A stretch of 64,000 nt of DNA, from contig NZ_CP011971.1 in NCBI RefSeq assembly GCF_001579945.1, forward strand, positions 2,850,030-2,914,029. Reading direction: 5' to 3'. The notes below the pieces were generated by a model. The model did not search any database, was not told the origin of the DNA, and saw only the letters and a program-made list of their open reading frames with translations. This document shows positions 8,931 through 20,735 of the stretch, in pieces (the stretch's first letter is position 1; every line of letters starts with the position of its first letter). Source of the stretch: Steroidobacter denitrificans. GTDB lineage: Bacteria; Pseudomonadota; Gammaproteobacteria; Steroidobacterales; Steroidobacteraceae. Made by a program: the position numbers and the translations under genes.

Positions 8931-10601
8931 TCAATCGCCGCCTTGCAGCGCCTGGTCCTGTGCAGATGACGCAGCCAGAATCCACAAAGCGGTCGGCAGG
9001 TCTTCGCAGAAGTTCTCCCGGCCAAGCAGATCGATGAGCCCCGCCTTATCCAACTTCACTCGCACGCGCTCGCTTGCGCCTGTCATCATCACCCGCACCT
9101 TGCGGCGCTGGAAATCCCGAACGACTTCCTCGAGCGTCTGCAGACCCGTGATGTCCATGAACGGCACCCATCGCAGCCGGATGATCAAGACCTTCGGATC
9201 GGTGTGGGTGCTGGCCAGGGCCCGCTCGAAATTCTCCACCGCACCGAAAAAGAACGGTCCTTCGACCCGGTAGACCAGCACATTCGGCGGCAGGGTCAGG
9301 CCACGCAGCCTGAGTTCATCTTCCAACTGCGGCCCGCTCTGGAGCTCCACCTCCACGCTGGCCGCCATACGCCGCAGGAAATGCAGCGTCGCCAGGATCA
9401 CGCCGATATTGACCGCGACGACCAGATCGACGAACACGGTCAGAATAAAGGTGACCAGCAGAATGAGCACATCTGCGAGCGGCGCGCGGCGTACCATCTT
9501 GAGGAAATGCCGGGCCTCGCCCATGTTCCAGGCGATGACGAACAGGATCGCGGCCAGCGCGGCCAGCGGCACATGCACGGCCAACGGCGCCAATAGCAAT
9601 ACGATCAGCACCAAGGTCAGGCAATGCACGATACCAGCAATGGGAGAATTGCCGCCGTTGCGAATATTGGTTGCGGTGCGGGCGATCGCGCCTGTCGCCG
9701 CGAATCCACCGAACAGCGGCGCGACGATGTTGGCGATGCCCTGTCCTATCAGCTCCTGGTTCGAATCATGGCGTGTCCCCGCCATGCCGTCCGCCACGAC
9801 CGCGGATAACAGCGACTCGATCGCGCCCAGCATGGCGATCGCGAAAGCGGGGCCGATCAACTCGATCACCCGCCCGGCGGTCACCTCCGGCACCTGGAAG
9901 GACGGCAGGCCCGAAGGGATGCCGCCGAATGCCGTGCCGATCGTCGCCACCCCGGAAAAATCGAATACCGCCTGCACCAAGGTCGCTGCGATCAAACCCA
10001 CCAGGGGTCCGGGCAGGCGCCGCACCCTGGGGATGCGCGGCGTATAGATCACCAGCAGCAGGGCCATCACTCCCAGGGCGGTGGTCGCCGGATGCAGCTC
10101 CGGCAACGACAGCAGCAGCTCCGGGAGTTTCTCGTGGAAATGCTGCCCGCTCACCGCCGGCAAGCCGAAGAAATCCTTCCATTGCCCCACGAAGATGATG
10201 ACCGCGATACCCGATGTAAATCCGAGAATCACCGGGTCGGGAATGAACTTGATGATCGCGCCCATGCGCGACAGGCCCAGCAGCAGCAGCATCACGCCCG
10301 CCAGCAAAGTCGCGATCTGCAAGCCGTCGATGCCATGCTCGGCGGTAATGCCCGCGAGGATGATGATAAACGCACCGGTGGGCCCGGCGATCTGTACCCG
10401 GCTGCCTCCCAGGGCCGTAACCAGCAGGCCGGCGACAATGGCCGTATAGATGCCCTGCTGCGGCTTCGCGCCGGATGCGATCGCGAATGCCATCGCCAGC
10501 GGCAGCGCCACGACGCCGACGACCACGCCGGCAACGATGTTGCGCGCCCAGTGTTCGCGTCTCAGCAGCCCGGCGCGCCCAGCCTCCAGCAGCGCGATCA
10601 T
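8931..10601 (-). CDS. SulP-family anion transporter with STAS domain
   Basis: 556-residue inner-membrane protein with many hydrophobic segments and the SulP N-terminal signature region (QQGIYTAIVAGLLVTALGGSRVQIAGPTGAF), then a C-terminal cytoplasmic STAS domain from about residue 435 (VEGPFFFGAVENFERAL, WVPFMDITGLQTLEEVV). SulP members carry sulfate, bicarbonate or dicarboxylates; the substrate cannot be assigned here. It ends about 120 bp before the methyltransferase start, in the same direction. Confidence 0.9.
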   Translation of the reverse strand: MIALLEAGRAGLLRREHWARNIVAGVVVGVVALPLAMAFAIASGAKPQQGIYTAIVAGLLVTALGGSRVQIAGPTGAFIIILAGITAEHGIDGLQIATLLAGVMLLLLGLSRMGAIIKFIPDPVILGFTSGIAVIIFVGQWKDFFGLPAVSGQHFHEKLPELLLSLPELHPATTALGVMALLLVIYTPRIPRVRRLPGPLVGLIAATLVQAVFDFSGVATIGTAFGGIPSGLPSFQVPEVTAGRVIELIGPAFAIAMLGAIESLLSAVVADGMAGTRHDSNQELIGQGIANIVAPLFGGFAATGAIARTATNIRNGGNSPIAGIVHCLTLVLIVLLLAPLAVHVPLAALAAILFVIAWNMGEARHFLKMVRRAPLADVLILLVTFILTVFVDLVVAVNIGVILATLHFLRRMAASVEVELQSGPQLEDELRLRGLTLPPNVLVYRVEGPFFFGAVENFERALASTHTDPKVLIIRLRWVPFMDITGLQTLEEVVRDFQRRKVRVMMTGASERVRVKLDKAGLIDLLGRENFCEDLPTALWILAASSAQDQALQGGD

Positions 10602-10712
10602 GGCAGACGGGCAGCGTCAGCCGCGCGGCAACCCTGTGCGCCGGACCGCCGCGCGGCACCGGACACCTGCATCAGACCATCGTCGGCGCTGTTGTTCAAT
10701 CGCGGAGATCGG

Positions 10713-11003
10713 TCAGTTCTGGGAGGACGACGGCGAATCGGGATCCACGAATTGCTGTGGCCGCTGCGAGCCTTCACCGAAAAAGAATTTCTCCATTTCC
10801 TCGACCAGGAACTTGCGTGCTTCTGGGTCGATGGGCGTCAGGCGATATTCGTTGAGCAGCATCGTCTGATGCTTGATCCAGCGCTGCCAGGCTTCCTTGG
10901 AAACATTCTCATGGATGCGCTGACCCAGCTCGCCGGGATAGGGCGCTCGCTCCAGCCCTTCGGCTTCGCCGCCCAGCAGCACGCATTTGACCATCCTCGC
11001 CAT
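10713..11003 (-). CDS. yggX: probable Fe(2+)-trafficking / oxidative-damage protection protein
   Basis: 96-residue YggX-family protein. The start MARMVKCVLLGG with the conserved Cys, then EAEGLERAPYPGELGQRI and SKEAWQRWIKHQTMLLNEYRL, match the family closely; length is slightly above the usual 90 because of a Ser/Gln-rich tail. YggX protects iron-sulfur proteins from oxidation. It lies 28 bp after mutY, an old and frequent neighbour in gammaproteobacteria (both deal with oxidative damage). Confidence 0.93.
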   Translation of the reverse strand: MARMVKCVLLGGEAEGLERAPYPGELGQRIHENVSKEAWQRWIKHQTMLLNEYRLTPIDPEARKFLVEEMEKFFFGEGSQRPQQFVDPDSPSSSQN

Positions 11004-11031
11004 GTGCCAAGAATACCAGAAGCACGGCCCG

Positions 11032-12114
11032 TTACGGCAGTGCCGCAAGCAGATCGATGACCGGCTTGGCCAGGCCGATCTTCGCGGGCCGGTGTGCATG
11101 GTACCAGCGATAGCGATCGAGATCGGCGACGCCAGGGCGCTCACCCACCCGAATCAGCAAAGGCCGCAGACTCAGATCGAAATGCGTGAAAGCATGCGCA
11201 TAGGGCGCCAGGGCGCGCAAGTGCAGCACGTTGTTCGTGACCGGCCCCGCGTTCGCGGCCCATTGTGCGGCGGCGCGACGCGTGTCGAACTGCGGGAACG
11301 TCCACAATCCACCCCACAATCCGCTTGGCGGGCGGCGCTCCAGCAGCACCGCCCCATCCCGGCGCTGCAGGATCAGTGCATACGCACGCCGCCGCGGCCG
11401 CGGCTTTTTCGGTCGCGGCGTCGGCAGGACCGACTGGCGTGCCTCGATACGCGCCACGCAAAGCAGGTGCAATGGACAGGCCGCGCAATCCGGACGTGTA
11501 CGCACGCATACCGTCGCGCCCAGATCCATGATTGCCTGGGTATAGCGGGCCACGCCGCGCACGGGCGTGCAAGCCTCGGCGAGCCTCCATAAGTGACGCT
11601 CGATGTCGCTCTCGCCGGGAAAACCCTCTATCCCGAAATAGCGGCACAGCACCCGTTTGACATTGCCGTCGAGAATGGCGTGCCGCTTCGAGGCGGACAA
11701 TGCCAGGATCGCGCCCGCCGTGGACCGGCCGATACCCGGGAGCGATTGCACCGCCTGGAGCGTCTCGGGAAAACGTCCGCGGTGTTCCGCCACGATACGT
11801 TGCGCGGCACGATGCAGATTGCGCGCTCGCGCGTAGTAGCCCAACCCGGTCCACAAGTGCAGCACCTCGTCGATCTCCGCCGCCGCCAGTGATTGCACGT
11901 CGGGAAACCGCGCCATGAAGCGCTCGTAGTAGGGTATGACCGTCGCGACCTGAGTCTGCTGCAGCATGACTTCCGAGATCCAGACCCGATAGGCGCTCGG
12001 CCGATGCTGCCATGGCAAGTGCTTACGGCCGGCGATCTCGAACCAGCGCAATAGATGTTTGCCGATGAAGACGATCCGTTCGGCCGCTTCGGCGGGAAGC
12101 GCCGCCCGCGTCAT
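11032..12114 (-). CDS. mutY: A/G-specific adenine DNA glycosylase MutY
   Basis: Removes adenine mispaired with 8-oxoguanine. The protein has the helix-hairpin-helix (LPGIGRSTAGAILALS), the catalytic Asp region (ILDGNVKRVLCRYFG), an iron-sulfur cluster with the four-cysteine pattern (CVRTRPDCAACPLHLLC), and a C-terminal NUDIX-like 8-oxoG recognition domain (ALILQRRDGAVLLERRP). 360 residues is the usual length. Its ATG overlaps the asmA stop (ATGA). Confidence 0.95.
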   Translation of the reverse strand: MTRAALPAEAAERIVFIGKHLLRWFEIAGRKHLPWQHRPSAYRVWISEVMLQQTQVATVIPYYERFMARFPDVQSLAAAEIDEVLHLWTGLGYYARARNLHRAAQRIVAEHRGRFPETLQAVQSLPGIGRSTAGAILALSASKRHAILDGNVKRVLCRYFGIEGFPGESDIERHLWRLAEACTPVRGVARYTQAIMDLGATVCVRTRPDCAACPLHLLCVARIEARQSVLPTPRPKKPRPRRRAYALILQRRDGAVLLERRPPSGLWGGLWTFPQFDTRRAAAQWAANAGPVTNNVLHLRALAPYAHAFTHFDLSLRPLLIRVGERPGVADLDRYRWYHAHRPAKIGLAKPVIDLLAALP

Positions 12115-14297
12115 CGCTTGAAGAGATCCTGCAGCTTGTCGCCGAGCTTTTCCCTGATTTTTTCCTCGACTTTTTGTTTCTCCTGCTCGACGCGCTCTTT
12201 CACCCTGCCCTTCAGGTAACCCTCCACATCGGGGCGCACTTTCAGGTCGGCGAACGGACCGGTCACCGTGACCGGAATCTCGGCATCGATCACCTCCTGC
12301 ATTTCCTCGCCCAGCGCGCTTTCGCGCGGAATTTTCATGACGGTGGCCAAGAGACGGTAATCGAGCGTTTCGGCAGGGATATCCATCGTCCCTTGGCCGG
12401 ACACCTGCAAATACTGCATCGCGACCCGCAAATCATCGTTCGACAGCACGCCCCCGCGAATCACGCCCGAACCGGTCGCCGCGGTAAACGGCGTACGCGC
12501 CGGCCCGCTGCGTGCCGGAACGGTCTCCTGTTTCAGCAACGCACGGGCGCGCCGGATCTCGTACCACAGGTCGGCGCCCTCCAAAGCGCCGTCGGTTACC
12601 GAAAAATCGAGCGAACCGTTCAGCGTCCTCACGATATCGTCGCTGGTCCGGCCCCTGCCGGACGCCTTGATATTCGCGCTGCCCTTGCCGGAGACCCGCT
12701 CCGAGTCAAAAAAATCCTTGAACAGCGGCGCGAAGTCCACGCCGCTGACGTGCTCATCGAGCGTGACTTGGGCCTCCTTTCCAGCCGCATCGATACCGAT
12801 ATCGCCGTTGTAACGGCCGCCATACATCGACGCTTCCGCGGGATGGAATCTCACTTTGCCGTCACGAGCATTCACACCCAGCCGGAGTTGAGTGAACCGA
12901 ATGCCGGCGAAGACCGCCTCCTGCACCCGCAACTGGCCACGCGCATCGAGCTTGCGCAAGGCCTCGAGCGGCAACGGCATGGGCGTCTCGTCCCGTGGTC
13001 CGCCGGCACCTTCCTGCGGCGGCGCCAGATAGCGATCCGCGTCGAGACGATCGACATCGAGATCGAAGCGCAGCGCCATAGTGTCGAAGTCGGCCACGCC
13101 CAGCATTCCCTTTGCCGTCGTGTCGTCCAATTGCATCACCATGTCGGTGAATTGCGCCGAGGACTTATCGAGCGTGACCTGACTGGAAAAGCTCAGGTGC
13201 TTGAACACCTCCGGATCCCGGGTCAGCGGCAATTCGATGCCGAGTCTCGGCAGCCACTCTCGTGGGGAGATCGGCGCCAGCGTCAAGGGCCCGGAGATCC
13301 GCGGGGCATCCAGGATGCCGGCGCCGTGCAGCCTGCCCCCCAACTGCGCTCCCGCGACGTTCAGGTCCACATCCGTCAACTCCAGGGTCTGGGCGGCCAG
13401 ATCCAGGTCCGAAACCTTGGCCTGGAGGGCGATCGGCACGCCCGCGGACGGGAATCCGTCACCTTTCCAGCGCGTGGCCACGCTCAAGCCATCAAGTTGG
13501 TAACGCTTCCGGCCGATATCCGCCTCAAGAACGCCGGCGCGTACCTGGAATGGCAGTCCCTCGCGAGGATATTCCGGACCTGACAATGTGACGTCGATCT
13601 CGGGTTCGGCCAACCGGTAAACATTGCGCTCCAGGTCGGCCGTAATATGGGTCACAACATGCACTTTGATCGAAAACGACGCTTCCTGCTCCAGGACGAA
13701 GCCTGCCGTGAAATCGAACGGCTCGCCGGATTGCAGTCGTCCGGTCTTCAGATTGAAGTCACGCACGGCCCTGCGCGTGCCCTCCCGGCGATTCTCGATC
13801 AACAGCGCCGCATCCCGGATCTCCAGCCCTGCAATGATGATCGGCGGCGGCGCAGCGCCGTCGCTTGCCGCAGCGACGGACTGTCCCGACGCCTGGCGCG
13901 CAACCAGATCGTCCCAGTTGTTGCGTCCCTGGGCATCCGTAAGCAGCCGGATCCGGGCGCCGGCGAGCCGTACCGCACCCACCTCGAACCGGCCGCGCAA
14001 CAGGGGCAGCAGTTTCGCACTGACGCGTGCCTCCCGAATCGAAACAAACGGCTCCTCGCCGAATCCCGGCGCTTCCCCGATGCTGGCGTGCCCGGTCTGC
14101 AAGGCCAGCCAGGGGAAAACAGACAATTTCAGCTCGCCGTCGAGAGACAGCGGGCGCCCCAACTGGCGTTCGGCCAATCGCTCGATATCGTTCCGATAAT
14201 GGTTCGGATCCACCAGCAGCACGATCAGCAACATCGCCACGACGATCAAGGCGGCCAGACCGGCGGCGACATAGACGGCAATCTTCAGTATGCGCAT
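12111..14297 (-). CDS. asmA: AsmA-family outer-membrane biogenesis protein
   Basis: 728-residue protein with one N-terminal membrane anchor (ILKIAVYVAAGLAALIVVAMLLIVLLVDP) and a long periplasmic part of AsmA type: the N-terminal conserved segment (LGRPLSLDGELKLSVFPWLALQTG) and the C-terminal AsmA_2 region (GKGSANIKASGRGRTSDDIVRTLNGS). AsmA-like proteins are thought to move phospholipid to the outer membrane. The start is the ATG following GAGGAG. Genes asmA-mutY-yggX form one unit. Confidence 0.88.
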   Translation of the reverse strand: MRILKIAVYVAAGLAALIVVAMLLIVLLVDPNHYRNDIERLAERQLGRPLSLDGELKLSVFPWLALQTGHASIGEAPGFGEEPFVSIREARVSAKLLPLLRGRFEVGAVRLAGARIRLLTDAQGRNNWDDLVARQASGQSVAAASDGAAPPPIIIAGLEIRDAALLIENRREGTRRAVRDFNLKTGRLQSGEPFDFTAGFVLEQEASFSIKVHVVTHITADLERNVYRLAEPEIDVTLSGPEYPREGLPFQVRAGVLEADIGRKRYQLDGLSVATRWKGDGFPSAGVPIALQAKVSDLDLAAQTLELTDVDLNVAGAQLGGRLHGAGILDAPRISGPLTLAPISPREWLPRLGIELPLTRDPEVFKHLSFSSQVTLDKSSAQFTDMVMQLDDTTAKGMLGVADFDTMALRFDLDVDRLDADRYLAPPQEGAGGPRDETPMPLPLEALRKLDARGQLRVQEAVFAGIRFTQLRLGVNARDGKVRFHPAEASMYGGRYNGDIGIDAAGKEAQVTLDEHVSGVDFAPLFKDFFDSERVSGKGSANIKASGRGRTSDDIVRTLNGSLDFSVTDGALEGADLWYEIRRARALLKQETVPARSGPARTPFTAATGSGVIRGGVLSNDDLRVAMQYLQVSGQGTMDIPAETLDYRLLATVMKIPRESALGEEMQEVIDAEIPVTVTGPFADLKVRPDVEGYLKGRVKERVEQEKQKVEEKIREKLGDKLQDLFKR

Positions 14298-14377
14298 CGG
14301 AACTCCTCGACGAACCGGTTCGTCAACACTGTGCGCGGGCATGCGTCCGGCATTCTATCAGCCGGGGTGCACCCGGC

Positions 14378-18175
<3,798 letters not shown>

Positions 18176-18187
18176 CCGACCGTTAAT

Positions 18188-18251
18188 CAGGCCGAGCTGC
18201 TCAGGCCGAATTACTCAGGCCGGATTGCGCAGGCCGGATTGCGCAGGTCGG
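18188..18251. repeat. 14-bp tandem repeat
   Basis: Four 14-bp units beginning CAGGCCG (the last two identical: CAGGCCGGATTGCG) plus a partial fifth, between two convergent genes. No coding role. Confidence 0.8.
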
Positions 18252-18277
18252 CTTCATCGAGACGCGGCCGGCAAGCG

Positions 18278-18301
18278 GCGGCCGCATAACGGAGCGGCCG
18301 C
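18278..18301. terminator. possible bidirectional hairpin between convergent genes
   Basis: Two GCGGCCGC octamers separated by 8 bases can pair as an 8-bp stem between the hybrid kinase and the GGDEF gene. No T-run on either side. Confidence 0.35.
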
Positions 18302-18311
18302 GCAGTGCGGT

Positions 18312-19445
18312 TCAATCCAGTGGTGCGACGCTGACCCGATTGCGTCCACTGTTCTTGCTGTCGTATACGGCCATGTCACAATGGGCCATCAGCCCGTCGA
18401 GCGATGCATCAGACGACACCTCGCCATGCCAGCCCGATACCCCGAAGCTAGCGGTCACCGCCAGCTTTCCGCAGGAAGACACGAAGGGCTCGGCGGCCAG
18501 CCGCTCGCGCAAATTTTCCGCCGCCACCGCCGCTCCGGATATGTTGGTCTCCGTCAGTACGACGACGAATTCTTCTCCGCCGTAGCGAATCAGCCAATCG
18601 ACGGCCCGTATACCGCTGCGCAGCCGCTGCGCAACGGCCTTGAGCACTTCATCGCCGCACTGATGACCGTACGTATCGTTGATGTTTTTGAAGTGGTCCA
18701 CATCGCACATGATCGCTGCCAGCGGACGGTGATAACGAGCGGCATGCTCGATTGCGCGTGGCAGCTGTTCCATGAGATGCCTGCGATTGTGCACTCCCGT
18801 CAACGGGTCGGTCACGGACAGCTGACGGTTTTCCTCATTGACCAAGCGCAACGAACGCTCCAGGGTGACGATGCGCTTGCCGGTATTCAGACGAGCCATC
18901 AGCTCTGCCTCGACAACCGGCTTGGTGAGATAATCGTCGGCGCCGGAACTCAGGCCGGTCACGACATTCTCGATAGAATCACGGGCGGTCAGCAGCACCG
19001 TGTAGATGTAGGGTTGCCGCCGCAAGGACCGCAGTGCGCTGCATAGCGCCACGCCATCCATCTCGGGCATCTCCCAATCGGTGATCATCAGCTGGAAATC
19101 GCCGGATTCGAGCATCGCCAGCGCCTGCCTGCCGTCCGCGGCCATTTCCACCTCGTAGCCCGCGCGGCGCAGCAGCCGCGCCATGATGAGCCGCTGCGTC
19201 GCCTCGTCATCGACCAACAGGACGCGCCAGCGCGATTCCGGAGGCGATCCTGAAAGCAATCCACCGGATGCCGCCTCCACGGTGTCGGGAGCGGGCGCCG
19301 GATCAGGCGCCATGCCGTGCGCCGGTTCGGACTCCGGACCAGGCTGGCCGGCAGACAGGATCGAGGACTCGGGTCGCATCCCGGAGGGCTGCGTCCCGGA
19401 GGGCGGTTCGGCTAGCTGGCCGGATACCTGGGCGTACTGGCTCAT
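18312..19445 (-). CDS. response regulator diguanylate cyclase (REC-GGDEF)
   Basis: 377 residues: a Pro/Ser/Gly-rich N-terminal extension (1-72), a receiver domain with phospho-acceptor Asp123 (ITDWEMPEMDG) and conserved KP (DDYLTKP), then a GGDEF domain with active GGEEF (289-293). An RxxD inhibitory site (RAVD, 280-283) sits five residues before GGEEF, so product inhibition by c-di-GMP is likely. Makes c-di-GMP from two GTP when phosphorylated, by analogy with PleD/WspR-type proteins. The N-terminal extension has no homology I recognise and the real start could be internal. Confidence 0.92.
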   Translation of the reverse strand: MSQYAQVSGQLAEPPSGTQPSGMRPESSILSAGQPGPESEPAHGMAPDPAPAPDTVEAASGGLLSGSPPESRWRVLLVDDEATQRLIMARLLRRAGYEVEMAADGRQALAMLESGDFQLMITDWEMPEMDGVALCSALRSLRRQPYIYTVLLTARDSIENVVTGLSSGADDYLTKPVVEAELMARLNTGKRIVTLERSLRLVNEENRQLSVTDPLTGVHNRRHLMEQLPRAIEHAARYHRPLAAIMCDVDHFKNINDTYGHQCGDEVLKAVAQRLRSGIRAVDWLIRYGGEEFVVVLTETNISGAAVAAENLRERLAAEPFVSSCGKLAVTASFGVSGWHGEVSSDASLDGLMAHCDMAVYDSKNSGRNRVSVAPLD

Positions 19446-19535
19446 TGGCGTACTCGCTCATTAAGGATCAGCCGGCTAATTCGTGAACGAGCATCCTAAC
19501 CGCGCGGCGTTCGCGCCGCCACCGACGGGTACCGG

Positions 19536-20735
19536 TCACGCACTGTGAACCGTCCCCATCGATCCATACAATGCGTTCCATTCCCGCGTGCATGCCGCCA
19601 GCGCATTTCCCGTCATGGGCCGGCCGATGAAATAGCCCTGTGCACGGTCACAGCCGACCGCGTCCAGGAAATCCAGCACCTCCTGGGACTCTACCCCTTC
19701 GGCACAGGCGGTCAGGCGCAGCTTATGCGCCAGAAGCACCATGGTTTCCACCATGGTGCGTGCATCCTCATGGGAAAACACGTCACGCACGAATGAGGTA
19801 TCGATCTTCAGCTCGCTGAACGGCATCAGGTACAGCTGCTTCAAGGAAGAATAGCCGGTGCCGAAATCATCGATCGACAGGCCGAAGTTTTTCACGCGCA
19901 TACGCGTAAGGACGTCCATGGTCGTATCCGGATCGGACATGGCGGCGCTTTCGGTCACTTCGAAAATGATCCGCCGCGGATCGGCGCCGGCCTGATCCGT
20001 CATGCGCGCCACCTGATCCGGAAATGAGCGATCGTTCAGCAGCTGGGGCGATAGATTGATTGCAACCGACAGAGAGAGCCCCGCAGCGTCCCAGGCACGG
20101 CACTGCGATAATGCTGTTTCCAGAACCTGCTCCGTCAGCGTACGTATCAGACCATGCTTCTCGGCCAAGGGAATGAACTGCGCCGGAGAAATCATATCCA
20201 GCGTGGGATGCTGCCAGCGCGCCAGCGCTTCGACTCCTTCGATGATCCAGCGGTTCGGTGCGATGCGCGTGGCCTTCGGCTGGTAGTACACATGGATCTC
20301 GCGCCGCGACAACGCGGCAACCAGCGACTCCGGATCGATCGGTGCGGCAGTGAGGAGGCAGCGGCCCAGCAATGCTTCCAGATCGGCCAGCAGGATCGGT
20401 TTTTGCAATGCACCCAGCATATGCAGCCCTTGCGCCTGCCCTATTTTTTGTGCCGTCGCCAGCACGCGCTGATCCATGCCGCTGGCCACCAGGATCTGCG
20501 CCTTGCTGCCGCGTTCGCTCAGATAACGCAGCAATTCGATGCCGTCGGTACCCGGCATCTGCAGATCCATGACCACCACGGTCGGGAGAAATTCCTGCAC
20601 GGCGCGGCGAAAAGCCTCCGGTTCGGTCACCACACAGGTTTCATAACCCAGACCGATGGCCACTTCCGAAATGAACTCGCAAAGATCGGGCTGATCGTCG
20701 ATCACCAGCAGCTTGTTGGCTTGTTCAGGCAACAT
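19536..20735 (-). CDS. response regulator c-di-GMP phosphodiesterase (REC-EAL), copy 1
   Basis: 399 residues from an ATG overlapping the stop of the upstream hybrid kinase by 11 bp. The receiver has VVMDLQMPGTDG. The EAL domain keeps the catalytic signature: EALARW, the Asn in AINLSPQ, FEVTES, DDFGTGYSSL, KIDTSFV and CAEGVES, so hydrolysis of c-di-GMP is expected. Paralogous to the gene at 26646-27824: both share SGMDQRVLA and MLG-LQKP in the receiver. Coupling to the kinase suggests it is that kinase's output. Confidence 0.92.
   Translation of the reverse strand: MLPEQANKLLVIDDQPDLCEFISEVAIGLGYETCVVTEPEAFRRAVQEFLPTVVVMDLQMPGTDGIELLRYLSERGSKAQILVASGMDQRVLATAQKIGQAQGLHMLGALQKPILLADLEALLGRCLLTAAPIDPESLVAALSRREIHVYYQPKATRIAPNRWIIEGVEALARWQHPTLDMISPAQFIPLAEKHGLIRTLTEQVLETALSQCRAWDAAGLSLSVAINLSPQLLNDRSFPDQVARMTDQAGADPRRIIFEVTESAAMSDPDTTMDVLTRMRVKNFGLSIDDFGTGYSSLKQLYLMPFSELKIDTSFVRDVFSHEDARTMVETMVLLAHKLRLTACAEGVESQEVLDFLDAVGCDRAQGYFIGRPMTGNALAACTREWNALYGSMGTVHSA

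Noticed and set aside
12174-13583. 469-codon open frame on the plus strand
   Set aside because: Antisense to asmA, whose membrane anchor and family motifs are clear.
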